A stretch of DNA of 64,000 bases from Lactuca virosa (GCA_928212115.1 CAKMRJ010005523.1:242473882-242537881), one strand, 5' to 3'; positions 37,138 to 50,220 are shown, counted from the stretch's first letter. Notes: a model not told the origin generated them from the sequence alone. Translations and numbers: made by a program.

Positions 37138-38638
37138 ATGAGTTCCATAAGTGAAAATGTAGATAGGCTTACTTGCTTGCCTGAAGAGATTATTTCACAT
37201 ATACTCTCTCTCATTCCTATAAGATTAGCAGTGCAAACTAGCATTTTATCAAAAAAATGGAGATACACTTGGATGTTGCTCAAGAAGCTTGCCTTCAATG
37301 ATTATCCCTACATACTTGATAGAGATCCCTTATCAAAATTTGTAGACTCGGTATTGGAGCTTTACAAAACATCCCACATTGAAGTATTCCGCTTACACTT
37401 TTCTGACAATTGGGTTCGAAAGTCAAACGTGTCAAAGTGGATTAATGAAGCAATTAGGTTAAATGTTCGTGAGATTGACATACAAGTCAAGCTTCTTGAG
37501 TTGCCTCTAAGATTGTTCACTTGCAAGAGACTCACAAAATTAAGATTAATTGTGAATTGTAATGATCCTGATGTTTTTAACGTTCCATCTCCGGTCATAC
37601 TTCCTTGTCTAAAAACCCTTGAAATCAGTGTTAATGGCAAACCTTGTACCAATGCATTTATACTCATCAATGGCTCCCCGACACTTGAAAGTTTATTTTT
37701 AGAAGTAGCATGGCGCGATGATGAAGAAGAATACAATTTCAATATTCCTACTTTGAAGCGGTTGGAACTAAGAACACGCAAATGCTTATCAGTTATCAAC
37801 AAAGTTGTTTTGAATGTCCCTAATCTTGAATACTTCCTTGTTGGTGGGGTCTTGTGTTCACTATTTGTGATGAAAGATTTGTCAAATCTAGTTGAGGCAA
37901 CTTTTTCTTTTTATGAAATAAGATTTAGTCATTTGATGAGTGAGCTTCTAAAAGGAATAAGTGAAGCCAAATCACTTTCATGGTCCACTTCAAATATCGA
38001 TGTAAGTTTCCTTTCAATTAGGAGCATGCCATGTTCAACTTTTGATTTATTTTTTTGTTATGATCCTTACACTTCAAAGAATTGTCGTTTTCATCCATTC
38101 AACACCATGTCTTTTGTTGAAGCTACCAATTCCATTGAATTCACCTCTGCCCAAGTTTCTCAATTTGAAGCGATTGGAGTTGAAGGGTTCATGTTCTCGA
38201 TGGTTGTCAATGTTTCATGTTCTTGAAAACTCTTGTGAGTTGGAGCATTTATGTATCGATGAGGTAATTGCGTTGTTTCGAACCTTTGATCACATGTTTT
38301 ATTCTATGCTTTCTACCTTCTTTTCCACACATAACATAACATTTGGTTCTTCTCAATAGCCTGAAGAATTTTGTTGGATTGAGCCTCAACAAATTCCCAC
38401 TTGTATGCTTTCAAAACTTACAACCTTGAAATTTAAAAGATGCGAGGGACGGAAGTGGGATTTACAATTCCTAGAATACATGTTGGGGAACTCGGAGGTT
38501 TTGAAGACACTAACAATAATCACTTCTGAAAGCTTGCACCCCAAGGGAGAAATGAGGTTGTGTGCGCAGTTGTTGAAGTTTCCAAGGGCTTCAAGGTCTT
38601 GTGAGATCCATTTTGTTGGGAATTCGACTTATAACTAG
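37138..38638 (+). CDS. F-box/LRR/FBD protein, copy B (intact)
   Basis: Exons 37138-38001, 38123-38263 and 38360-38638 join in phase 0 and encode 427 residues. Residues about 8-50 are the F-box (RLTCLPEEIISHILSLIPIRLAVQTSILSKKW, written here as its key span). Leucine-rich segments follow (LPLRLFTCKRLTKLRL, FNIPTLKRLELR, VVLNVPNLEYFLVGG). The last about 90 residues form an FBD-type end with EVLKTLTI and FPRASRSCEIHF. Plant F-box/FBD proteins are thought to dock on SKP1 in SCF ubiquitin ligases and choose targets through the LRRs; the target is unknown. The start is the ATG conserved in copy A. Both introns are GT-AG and short. An ATG 30 bases upstream is also in frame, so the start could be 37108. 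Confidence 0.85.
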
Positions 38639-39397
38639 TTTTTTTCCCAAGAAGAATATATATTTATTATCAAGGACTTATATTGTGTTTCATTTTGAAT
38701 GTAAGATAAGTTATGCAATGACATACATATATACACACACAAACACACGTTTTGTGAACAAGACAAGGTGTTGTGTGGTCAGATTTATCTACTTTTGAAT
38801 GTATGGTCAAATTCAATTCGTTCTGCATGTTATTTCAGTTTTACATTATTAGAAAGGGTTTTTTGATTAATAGTTGTACCTTAAAATTTGTGCTTGTTAA
38901 TTTTTTTATGAGTTCAACGGATCGTTCTTTAATATTACAAAGAGTAAACTATATTTTTGGTTTTCAAGTACAGCTGATTTCTGTATTTTTGGTCCCAAAA
39001 GTTTTTCTAATTACAAGTTTGGTTATTACTTGTGGTCATTGTAAAGTTTTCTTTATGGTCATTGTAAAACAAAAGTCATTCTACTTGGAACATAGACGAA
39101 AATCTAATACTTTATTTTGAACAAGAGGGCAAGTTGAAAAACAATTTAGCCAAATGTTTCTTGTTGTAACACCTCAATCCCAATCTGTTTCGACCTATGT
39201 ATTTTGTCACATCTAGTTATTTTAATCAACTGTAGGCCAGTCAAATAGTTAAATCTACCTATATGTGTAGTTTTAACATGGGATCTAATAGGTAAAAAAT
39301 TCAAAAACTTAAATCAACTAAAAAGAATACAAGCAATAGTTTAAAAGTCATGCAAATACATCAAGTAATCATCATGATGGTTTTTGCACCATATCAT
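38639..39397. other. Spacer between the F-box copy B and VPS60 3' ends
   Basis: The genes converge here. To about 39075 it matches the 3' flank of copy A (35491-35910). The rest is unique AT-rich sequence. No gene is seen. Confidence 0.6.
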
Positions 39398-41541
39398 CTA
39401 ACCACGTAAAGATGCACGCGGGACTTGAGGCAAACCAAATTCATCCTCGGCCTGTAAAACATTAGATAAAATGACAAAAATGACCTTAATTTGCATACTT
39501 AAAAAAACATTGGTAAAAAAAAATACTAACCTTAACAATGCGGGATGTTATTGCATGCCCAGAGGGAGCTGAAGGCAAGTTGAGCTCTTCATTAAAATCG
39601 GATTCATTGTCAGGTTGAAGATATGAAGGTACACCTTCACCATCTGTTTCCAGCCCCATGTCTGCCTCCAATGCATCAAGTTCTGAATTGCAAGCATTTA
39701 ATTTAACTCGTATATTCTCAAAGTAGTCAACAGTAGACAATAGACAGTAGACAGTTGACAGTGATAATAATTAGACTTACCACCCATGAGATCTTCTTCA
39801 TCAATGTCATCAGGCACGCTATAGCTTCTACCAAGAGACTCTTGTATTTCATTGCTAACATCCATCAACTCCATCATGTCATCTTGCAAGTTCTTTAAAA
39901 GAATACACCATTTAGATATATATTATCTAACTCTAATTCTAATAAATAAGATAATTTCAAAACAGTATAGTATACTAACATCAAAGTCCTGAATCTTTAC
40001 AGTCTTCATCATTCCTTTCAACTCTTTGTTTGCTGATTTCAAAGCCGACATCTGGATAATACGAATCAATCAGTAACTGAAACAAGGATATTTGATTCAT
40101 AAAACCAAAATATGTAGGCTTTTAAGGCATATGTTTATGTTTTCACAATTCACACACATATGATATGATATGATATGACATATTATTCAGGAAAAATCGT
40201 TCCCTAGAATAATCAATCCACTACCTCACGGAGGTAGGCAGCAACTTCCAACCAGAGGACAGAAAAAGCTCCACCCTGCATGCTTTGAACTATTTCCAAC
40301 ACGGCGCTAACAACAAAAGTAATTTATATCTATCACAATTCACAAGAGCTACAATATTTCACACGGATAATGTTTTATATTTATTTATCCATGGTAAAAT
40401 TAAAATCAAACAAAAGCCAAGTGTATGAATAACGATTAATTTAGATTTTTGTGGAACATACTGTTTGTTGAGCATCTTTGATACCCTCAGAAGCAAATGC
40501 GACTTGATCTAGATTAAAAGTTTGGTTGTATAGCATGTCACGTTGCCCTTCATACCTAACAAAAATAAATAAAAATGAAGTAAGTGACTTATATAAAAAT
40601 GATGTTCATCATGTTATATGATATGAGGTGTGACACCTACATTCGTTTTTGCTTAAGAATTCTCATTGCACGAGCTTTTACAGCTTCTTGAGTGGGACCC
40701 GGACGAGTTCTTTTGATCTGCTCTTTATATCGAGCAAGTTCACCATCAAGTTGCTTGATTTTCTCATCCACTGACTCACCTCTTTTATTGATCTAAATAA
40801 GCACTAAAAACATAATCAGGCTTCTATTTGTATATAGTTAGAACTTGGAACAGAAAAAAATAGTATAGATCTAAAGGATATTCAAATACAAGATTAAGAG
40901 CTACATACAAATACACTTAATCTTAATCAGCAGGAGTTAAGACAACCTTAAAACAGCTCCATGTCCATCATATATAATCCATCCAATCCAATTAAAAATG
41001 CAATATTAACTTAAAGGAATGACGTATGCTTATCCAACTAACATATTCATGTTCATATTTATATTCATGCTCATGTTTGATTATGTGATGCCTTAGGTTA
41101 TCTATGGAGGGATGCCTCAAAATGCCCTAACTCATGTATAAATGAAAATCCACAATAGTTCAATGTTTTTCTTAGATACGTTCTACATCACAAACTTTCA
41201 CAGTAGCTTAAGAAACAGATATGCATAGCCTCAATAGCTCAATTAAATCACAATGAACAGCATAATCAACAGGTTCTAGGAAGTAAACTCTCAAGCCTCT
41301 TTCAGTAATACATTGACAACCAAAATGAAGTATCAATCCACAATTGTAAACATAATCACAATACAGTACAAAAAAGCGAAAACGGATACACATGAAAATG
41401 ATGTGATACAACTATAGAAACCAAATTAAACATGTCCGGCAAATACAATACATGGAATAAGAGAAACAATACCCGATCCGATGCTTCGTTGAGGGAAGGA
41501 GGAGGTTCTTTGTCTTTCTTAACACCAAACACTCTCTTCAT
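39398..41541 (-). CDS. VPS60: Vacuolar protein sorting-associated protein 60 (CHMP5-like)
   Basis: Seven exons on the minus strand encode 234 residues: 41473-41541, 40641-40792, 40462-40555, 39980-40051, 39781-39892, 39531-39682 and 39398-39451. All introns are GT-AG. The N-terminus MKRVFGVKKDKEPPPSLNEASDR is followed by the basic helical Snf7 core (IKQLDGELARYK, RAMRILKQKRMYEGQRD, SANKELKGMMKTVKI). The acidic C-terminal half has DDMMELMDVSNEIQESLGRSY and an EEDLMGELDALEADM helix. It ends DEFGLPQVPRASLRG. Length and sequence fit plant VPS60 (yeast Vps60, human CHMP5), an ESCRT-III-related protein. It acts with LIP5/VTA1 on the SKD1/VPS4 ATPase in multivesicular-body sorting. The gene looks complete and its promoter must lie between 41541 and the MULE at 41793, or include that element. 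Confidence 0.95.
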
Positions 41542-41792
41542 CTCGTTTACTTTCTAACTTCTAGCTTTTTTTGGGTTAGGGTTTACTCGCAATACAACCC
41601 TAATTTAACAGAAATGCAGAAGATTGGGGAAAAAACAATGTGAGATCTTCTACTCCTAATTCTTCGTTTGCATAAACTATGGGAAAACAATTTGAATGAA
41701 AACCCAGACCGACAGTTTATTCAAAAACAAGATTCCAATCGGTTTTGTCAAAAGGAATTTGAAAAATCCCTAGTATTTTACTGTTTGTAAAA

Positions 41793-42797
41793 GGGATATA
41801 ATATTTTCATAGATTTGACAAGAAAGTCTCATATTTTATTTTTTTGACAGTAAAATCCAAATTATCGGCAGTTTTTGACACTTTTATCCTTTTTTCCCGG
41901 TTAGCCGGTAATTATGACTTTTTTGTCAAAAAAATAAAGTTTAGGAATTTCTTGTCAAATCGTCAATTAGGACTTTACTGTCAAAAAAATAAAGTTTAGG
42001 ACTTTCTTGTCAAATCGTTAAAAATATTTGGACTTTAGTGTATATATAATTTTTTTTTGGTTAGAAATTTAATGGTATGATACTCTTTAAGCATAAGAGT
42101 TATTGAAACCTTCTCTAATCAGCTAGATTCTATTGAAATCCTTAACGTTTGCTTCTTGTTAAATCGTTTTTTTAACCTCAACAAACCGACATTGAAAAAA
42201 ATTGAGATAATCAAGAAAGAAAGAACCAGGGTTGTGTTGGCTTTTTGTAGTCCCAAAAGTGGAGAAATAGGAAATCGAAAAAAACGAAATTGCCCTTCTT
42301 TCCCTTCTCCACATTCACACCCTTTTGACTAGGCATGTGTTGTTTGTGTTTGAATAAAGCCAGGGGAATTTCGCTTTTTTCGGTTTCTTATTTCTCCATT
42401 TTTGGGTCTGCAAAAAGCCAACACAACCCTGGTTATTTCTTTCTTTCTTGATTATCTTCATTTTTTTCAATGTCGGTTTGTTGAGATTAAAAAAAACGAT
42501 TTAACAAGAAGCAAATGTTAAGGATTTCAATAGGATCTGGCTAACTAGAGAAGATTTTAATAACTCTTATGCTTAAAGAGTATCATACCATTAAATTTCT
42601 GACAAAAAAATGAGATATACACTAAAGTCCTAATATTTTCAACGATTTGACAAAAAAGTCCTAATTACCGGCTAACCGGGAAAAAAGGGTAAAAGTGTCA
42701 AAAACTGCCGGTAATTTGGACTTTACTGTCAAAAAATAAAATTTAGGACTTTCTTGTCAAATCGATGAAAATATTGAAACTTTAGTGTATATATCCC
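41793..42797. mobile_element. Foldback MULE with exact 9-bp target duplication
   Basis: The element is almost entirely two inverted arms of about 480 bp around a spacer near 42295-42350. The ends read gggatata... and ...tatatccc. The flanks are identical 9-mers, tttgtaaaa (41784-41792 and 42798-42806). Inside the arms, short units such as ggactttcttgtcaaatcg recur in tandem. Arm identity is high by eye. No coding sequence. It lies about 250 bp upstream of the VPS60 start codon. Confidence 0.85.
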
Positions 42798-43039
42798 TTT
42801 GTAAAATTGGGCTAATTGCAATCTGCACCTTTCACTTTTTGTTTTTCTCTTTTCAACCCATTTTTTTTTAGTATTTTTATATACAAGTATTTTGTGAGTA
42901 TCATACGAGTTTTACAAGATGAGAGAGAAATCCACGTTAGCATAGATCGTTAGCTATTCGATCAATGTGATCTCTAATAATAGTCATTTAGTCGTCTAAA
43001 TTTATGAAGTCATGTGCCATTTTAGTTCGTCCAAGGTTT

Positions 43040-44860
43040 ATTATGTTAGTCAAAAGGTAAATCGTAAGAAAGTCATTATATTATTATAAAATTTTGATTT
43101 TGATACCGATTTTTTTCTCAATTATGTCACTATATTTACATTTTTGTTGCAATATCAACCAAATAACTGGTTATTCATGTTCTCTTGATTATCATTTTTC
43201 CCAAATTGCAATAAAGTCACTATATTGTCTCAAAATTTCAATTTGGACACCAATTTTTTTTTCTGAGTTATGTCACCATATTTACAATTTTGTTGCAATA
43301 TCAACTAAATGACCGCTTTGCACCGAACCCAATTTTACATATCTACTTCTCTACTTTTCCTATTCTCGTCAGAGTATTTCTTCACAAATGACGTTCGAAT
43401 GTCGGTCTAATGGTTCAAACTCACTTACAAGTCAGTGAAAAGGGCATAGTCATCCTTTCAAGATATTTTATTGTGATTTAGAAGTTCAATTTGTACAACA
43501 AATAAACAAATACCCATAAAAGGTCGATTTAGTGGTTCAAACTCACTAAACATCTTCTAGATCGACCTTATAGAGGTCTTCATTTACTTGTTGTACAAAT
43601 CGAGTTTCTAAATCACAATGACATCTCCTGAAAAGGTGAGTACATCTTTTCACTAACTTTTAAGTGAGTTTGAACCACTAGATTGACCTTTAGACGCCAT
43701 TTGTGAAAAAAAAATACTCTAAGGAGAATTAAACATCAAACGTTATAATAAAAAAAGTATCACGTAAAAGGGTGAGTACACCATTTTCGCTGACCTTTAA
43801 GTGAGTTTGAACCACTAAATCGACCTAAAAATATACATATACGTGATACATGATACATTAATAGATACACATATACATGATACATATATAAATATACATT
43901 CTATCATACATATGTATATTATATATGTATGCTAGCATACATATGTATGTTTGTTAGGTTGCTAGCATACATATATAATCTACATTTATATACAAGATTA
44001 TACGTCTTTAAGTATCATGTATATGCATATCTATTTAATGTATCATGTATCATATATCATGTATATGTATATTTATGCTATAATGTATATGGCATATGTA
44101 TACTACAAATGCTTAAATTACCAAGTCAAAGTATAAGAGTCTTTTGGCATTAGCTTTTTATCTTGCATGGTTGTAATATAAAATGAAAAAATGGCTTTTT
44201 TCATAAAAGTGGCCAAAGTACAAGGGTTTTCTTGAAATTAGTTTTTTCTTTTTCTAGAAACCGGTTACCCAACAAAAATCATCAAATTAACAAGTTAAAG
44301 TTTCTTCCATGCTTTAATAGAAGAGAAAAAACAAAATACATTTTTCCTGAAAAGTAATCTAAATCCAAGGGTTTTCAGACACCATTTGTGAAGAAATACT
44401 CTGACGAGAAGAGGAGAAGAAAAGAAGTAGGTATGTGAAATTGGGTTCGATGCAAATCCTATACTTGAAACCCAATCCTACCATATGATATCCGATGTGG
44501 CTTCCACATTACAATATTGTCATATAATTTATTTGGTAACGTAATAGATTGATGATAACCGGTCAGTTGGTTGACATTGCAACAAAATTATAAATGTAAT
44601 GACATAATTGAGAAAAACAAAACACGATATATAATTTAGAAAAAACAAAACACAGTGTCAAAATAAAAAATTTGGTAAACTTAGTGACTTTATTGCAATT
44701 CGAGAAAAGTTGTTACCAAGAGAACTGGTTATTTGGTTGATATTGCAATAAAATTGTAAATATAGTGACATAATTGAGGAAAAAAACACTGATGTCAAAA
44801 TCAAATTTTGTGGTAATATAGTGATTTTCTTACGGTTTTCCGTTAGTTAAACAAGTAACA
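43040..44860. mobile_element. Second long inverted-repeat (foldback) element
   Basis: About 350-450 bp at the left (containing attatgtcactatatttaca and gttgcaatatcaaccaaata) recur inverted at 44390-44860. Each arm itself contains a duplicated module. An inner pair of inverted repeats based on gtgagtttgaaccactaaat lies at about 43400-43830, so palindromes are nested. The exact ends and a target duplication could not be fixed. No transposase is seen. Confidence 0.65.
43840..44100. repeat. TATACATGATACAT-type low-complexity tract
   Basis: Short variants of atacatgatacat, tacatatgtatg and tatcatgtatat alternate over about 250 bp in the loop of the foldback element. Confidence 0.7.
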
Positions 44861-45290
44861 TACTTGTTTTAGATTAAAAACTAATCTTAATTTGCGTATT
44901 TACATAATAATGTGCATTAGTTTGGAATTATTCATTCCCTCTCAACGTTTTTGTCATACATATGTTATATAGTTTTTTCTCTTTTTTCCATGTTTTTCAA
45001 CTTACTTTACAAAGAACTCATTTTTCTAAACCATCACAACTATACAATTTTCTTTTTAAAAAATATTAAAATATTTAAAACTTATAATTAATTAAATAAA
45101 ATAAAACTGAAAATACATTTTGGATATATAAAAATTAATAAAAATATATTTTTTATGCATATAGGTTAATAAAATACATTTTCATACATAAAAATACACA
45201 TTAAATCATTATCTTGTAGGGTCTACTTAAATTTGTAAGATCTATATTGTCTCATGTTGAGCACATGCAATGTGCTAGTCACGTTTATGC

Positions 45291-45955
45291 CGATTGGAGT
45301 ATAAGAAGTTGTTTATGGATGCATCTATAAGTTGTGTGGAAGGTGACTTCAAGAGGCATACTTTTTGGATGCATCTATAAGTTGTGTGGAAGGTGACTTC
45401 AAGAGGCATATGGAAATCATTAAGAGTTTAAGCCCTTTTGCATATGAGTATTTAATGTCAAAACAACTAAAAACATGGTGTAAAACCTTTTTTGGATCAG
45501 GTTAAGGATTTCACAGGGTTGGAGTACAAGAAGTTGTTTTTGGATGCATCTATAAGTTGTGTGGAAGGTGACTTCAAGAGGCATATGGAAATCATTAAGA
45601 GTTTAAGCGCTTTTGCATATGAGTATTTAATGTCAAAACAATTAAAAACATGGTGTAAAACCTTTTTTGGATCAGGTTATGCTTGTAAAGCAGTTGAGAA
45701 TGGGATCTTAGAGTGTTTCAACTCAATCATCTTGGACGTTAGGAAAAAACCTCTGATCACCATGCTTGAAGAGATAATGTTTTATATCATGGACATGTTT
45801 GCTCACATGAATGAGGAAAGTCAAATATGGAATTCTAATGTTTGTCCAACAACGTTGAGGAAAATAAATCTATTTGGAAAGAATATAAGGTATATTACTA
45901 ATTTTATGTATTCTAACATTTATCTTAATCATAACAATGATTTTTACTAACTGTA
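45291..45955 (+). pseudogene. Mutator (MuDR-like) transposase fragment with internal triplication
   Basis: The frame ending at 45950 encodes a piece of plant MuDR-type transposase. It is recognisable by EYLMSKQLKTWCKTFF, then VENGILECFNSIILDVRKKPLITMLEEIMFYIMDMFAHM. Upstream, the segment gatgcatctataagttgtgt through cttcaagaggcata occurs three times (about 45318-45360, 45369-45411 and 45544-45586). The second and third copies extend to atcaggtta. Catalytic regions are missing, so this is a dead, locally rearranged remnant. An intact transposase of this type would mobilise MULEs such as those at 4165-7867 and 41793-42797, but a family link is not shown. Confidence 0.75.
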
Positions 45956-45959
45956 TAAA

Positions 45960-46561
45960 TGATTGTAGGTTTTGGTTGATAATTCATAGTCAAGTAAATG
46001 TACTAATAAAACCAACTAAACATTACACCATTTAGTACAACTATAAATGCCATTCAAACACCATTTAGTACTTATACATACCATTTTATGTAATGTACTT
46101 ATAAAGCCAACCAAACATTACAAAAACCATTCAAACACCATTTAGTACTTATAAAACCAACCAAACATTCCAAATATCATTCAAACACCATATATAACCA
46201 TTTTATACAATGTACTTTTCAAACCATCCAAACATTACAAATATTATCCAAATGGGGATTTCAAGTACGAAAACATACCTACAACCATTTAAACACTACT
46301 AAACAACCATTGTCATAACAACAACTACCAAAAAAACTAGGTGCCACTAAATCTTGTACACTACTAAAACAAGCATCAACAATATAACTACAAACAAAAC
46401 AACAACCATGTGTATCAATGTCATCATCTGTCTCTGCTCTGTAAACCCATTTGACTCTTTCATATCTTGTTGATCGTCAACCTAGTTGAAAACCCACAGC
46501 CTCCTTCTACGTACATAATATAAGCTTATTGCAACCCCAGTTGCATTAAAATAATAATAAC

Positions 46562-46617
<56 letters not shown>

Positions 46618-46878
46618 CAACTTAGGATGATGAAATAAGTAGGGAACCCCCAAAATTTCTTTCATGGTGTGTGTGAAATATAGACATGACATACATCACC
46701 ATATCCGCATTTCGATTCGTACTTCTTCTTGCATTGTGAAATCCCATTCGAGCTTGATTTTGCAGAGGATGTTGGCATTTTGCGTAGGAGAAAAATGTCG
46801 ATTCCGATTGAAATTGTTATAAATGAGTTAGGTTTACGATGACTACCATGTAGGAGTTTACGTGGGATCAGCTTGTCG
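45960..46878. other. Gene-free stretch with minisatellite-like and AAT repeats
   Basis: From about 45990 to 46300 a diverged unit of about 60 bp (accaaccaaacattacaaa and cattcaaacaccattta) recurs four to five times. A TAA microsatellite follows at 46549-46613. No gene is recognised. Confidence 0.6.
46549..46613. repeat. (AAT)n microsatellite
   Basis: About 20 AAT triplets with one AAC interruption at each end. Confidence 0.93.
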
Positions 46879-49800
46879 AATGTGACATCCCCAATTTCAC
46901 GGCCAGAAAAGACTGATTTATTTATGCTTATTTTGAAATCAGAGTATCATATAAGAATAATATTGCAGAATTTGTTCCCAAAAACATGATAATGATATTA
47001 TCAAAACATTTCCGAAGAAACGTATTTTATTTATATTAAAAACTTGGGGATGTCATTGTTGATACAATACATAAGCATGAACGAAATAATACAGGCCTTA
47101 CACTAGTTTATCTAAACTACTGGCCTACATGCATCCATAAATATCTCATCATATCATCACACCTGTGCTCTTGTGCCACTACCTGTAATATAAGAAACTG
47201 AGTGGGTCAGACTTGGGGGCCTGATGAGCACATAGGGTTTTCAACCCACAATAATTAAATGTTTATTTATTATTATCAAATCATCAAACCGATTACCCCT
47301 TCCCGATATCCTCACTCTCTGTCCCTAACATCTAATTTCAAGGGACCTATCCTAAGGATCATCTTTGGGATAGACAATAATGCTTAGGGGAGTCCATAGA
47401 AATATATGTCAGTAAGGAAATCATAAGGGGGGATGGAGTACACCTGGTGTACACTAAGTTCAAAAACACCTATAGGTTGCGAGCCTGCTAGCGTTCCATT
47501 GGACTTTCTAGAATAGTCTGTGGTCGTTATCTATATACTCCGCTAGACAACTAGATCATCTTTAAAGTCAAAGCCTCTAATCATATATATCATCTTTCAT
47601 CTTTCATCGTCTATATCACCTTTCATCTCTCATCATCTATGTCATTTTATATCTACCCATCTTTACCCAACATATTTATAGGTAATAAAATACATATGCA
47701 GTTTAAAATCGAGTAAAACATGTATAAATCGTTCATCTAGCATAGATATCAGGAACACAGATAATAGGCACATATAGCATGTAATTATCTTAAATACTTT
47801 ATATCTATGTGTAAGATGAAAGTTGAAAGGTCTAGTATGCTCAAAAGTCATATTAAAGTGATATTGCTAAATAACATATGATACTAATGGGCCACACTAA
47901 CAACAACTTGATACAATTGATTGTTTATCAGAAATTGATTTTAATAAATATTCAATAAAACTCTTATAATTAAATTGGAAATTATTTATTTCATTGAAAT
48001 AATAATTTTCATTAGCAAGTAACATAATATATCATATGGTATGATTTATTAAGTCATGTACAACATTTTGGACTAGTTAAGCTTTTTGTCTTTTAGGAAA
48101 AGACAGTTTATATCTTATAAACTTTGAGTTTATAACATATAAACAAACTCTTCTTTTTATGTGCAATTTCCGAAAAATTGATTAAAGATAAAGAGTATGG
48201 GCTTTCAATTTGTTTATTCAAAAGAAATCATGCTTTAGAATCATGCATGGACACTATTTTGACATGGAGACAAGTTTGTCTAAAGTTGAAGGAACTAATG
48301 GTTAATAACTTCACTTTATGCATATAAATAAGAGGGTTTTCACTTGGATAGTTGCTTATTCTCTTCCTTTGAAGCTAGAGGTCGAAAGTCCTTCTTCCTC
48401 TGTTATTCTCTCTAGTTTTGCTTTGAAGACTTGGAGATTACTTGCTTTTATATGCCCTCTTTAAGTTCATATTGGTTATGAAGTTAAAGCTTAAGGTTTT
48501 AAGAGTTTTGGACTAGCATCTACATCAAGTTGAGTCATTGTTGGTGTCTCAAAGGTTCCACATTCTTCATCAACTTCCAAGCCTCCCAAGAGGACCCAAA
48601 GAACTACAAAGGTTGTTATTTCTTCATCCTTTCTACGGTTGGTATTTCAATCTTTCTATAACTTGCAAGAAGATCATTGATGGGTATAAAATGTTTATGT
48701 TATTTCAAAAATTAAAGTCTTCAGTTGCCATATTTTTCTAGTTTATGAAACTATTTTTGATCTAAAAACCCAAAAAAAGTAACTATGTACTCACATGATA
48801 AAATTGGTGACTGGTGATCTGAGTAGAGCTTCGTCTAACACCTCAGATATTCCTTGACGTGAACTAAGTATAATTACTACAGAGTTTTAGTCTAACAAAC
48901 CTAGAGACTAAGAATAGTCTAGATCCTCACTAATCACAATGCCTACATCAAGATCTATCAAGTAAGGATCAGCCAGGCATGACAGTTGGGAGGCATGATC
49001 GTTTCGGCATAATAGCTTTTCTGAAATCCAACAACCAAGCCAACATGACCATTATAGGTTCATAATGACAACTTATGACTATAAATATAAGTTACACAGA
49101 AAAGACTAGAGTGTAGCTTAACTTACAGAGGTTCTTCCTGACAGAAGTTAGGAAATTGAACCGGAAAAGCTTCTACTCGCTAGCTACTACTTCCTCAGTG
49201 ATCGCAGGGCTTCGCCGAAGGCTAGAACTAAGGGAAATGGGCTAAAATCGAGATAATTTTGAGAGGGAGAGAGAGAGAGAGAGAAAGAGAGAAAGAGAGA
49301 AAGGGGGGAGGGGAGGATGGGGAGTGAGGAAGCAAATGAGCAGTCGAAGTCTATTTATAGCACAACTGCGCGCCACGCCTAGTGTGTGTGCACTGCGCAC
49401 ACCTGAGACGTTGCTCCTCCCATTTTCTGCCACGTGTCAAAAATATGGTGGTACACGCCCCACCTTTTAGAAGGTGCGCGTCGTGCAACCCACATACGCG
49501 TGGCGCTTCTCGGAAAAGTTAAGAAAATCGTATCTTCTTTATACGAGCTCCATTTTCGACGTTCTTTATATCCCCGGAAAGCTCTCGACGAGATTTGCAA
49601 CTTTCCTTTAGAATTCGTCGGCTAATTTTGACTTTATTTTTACAGGCTTAGACTGTTAAAGTCCGTTAAAAAATCATAATTTCCTCATATGATATCCGTT
49701 CTCGACTGTCTTTATATCGACGGAACCATATTGACGAAATCTTCAACCCTCGTTTAGATTGCTTTTCCTAACGACCAACCGATTTCTACTGCGGTTTCTG

Positions 49801-50155
49801 AGTCGTATACTGCTACGCCGAAACTTCTAAAAATCTTAACTTCCTCTTACGAAGTCAGATTGGGGCGTTCTCTATATATACGCTCTCGGTTTAACGACTA
49901 CTACGACTTTCGTTTAGATTACTAAGGCTAATAATCGTCCTAACTCTGATTTGCTATTTACGATATTGTAGTCGCGCCGGTTTGAACGTGAAACTTCAAC
50001 GGGTCATAACTCATCCTTTATAAGTCCGTTTTGAGCGCTCCTTATACCACCAGAATCCTTATTACGACTACTTTGTCTCACTCATAAGCTATTCGTCCTA
50101 ATCTTTAATCTATTTAGATGCGAATTCTATCCCTAATTTATTACGTAGCTACAAA
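46879..50155 (-). repeat. Degenerate long-LTR-like sequence, probably gypsy
   Basis: The left border TGTGACATCCCCAATTTCACG looks like the terminal end of a long LTR. A TATA-like ctataaatag on the minus strand lies at about 49350-49360. The region from 49500 to 50100 carries phrases repeated with variation, such as cttctttatacgagctccat and similar cgttct(t/c)tatat(a/c) units. No coding domain, PBS or clear right terminus was found. The stretch 47900-48780 differs in character and may be a nested insert. The whole is best read as an old solo or truncated LTR. Confidence 0.5.
49262..49306. repeat. (GA)n-rich tract
   Basis: gagagagaga interrupted by aaag units. Confidence 0.85.
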
Positions 50156-50161
50156 CATACA

Positions 50162-50162
<1 letters not shown>

Positions 50163-50220
<58 letters not shown>

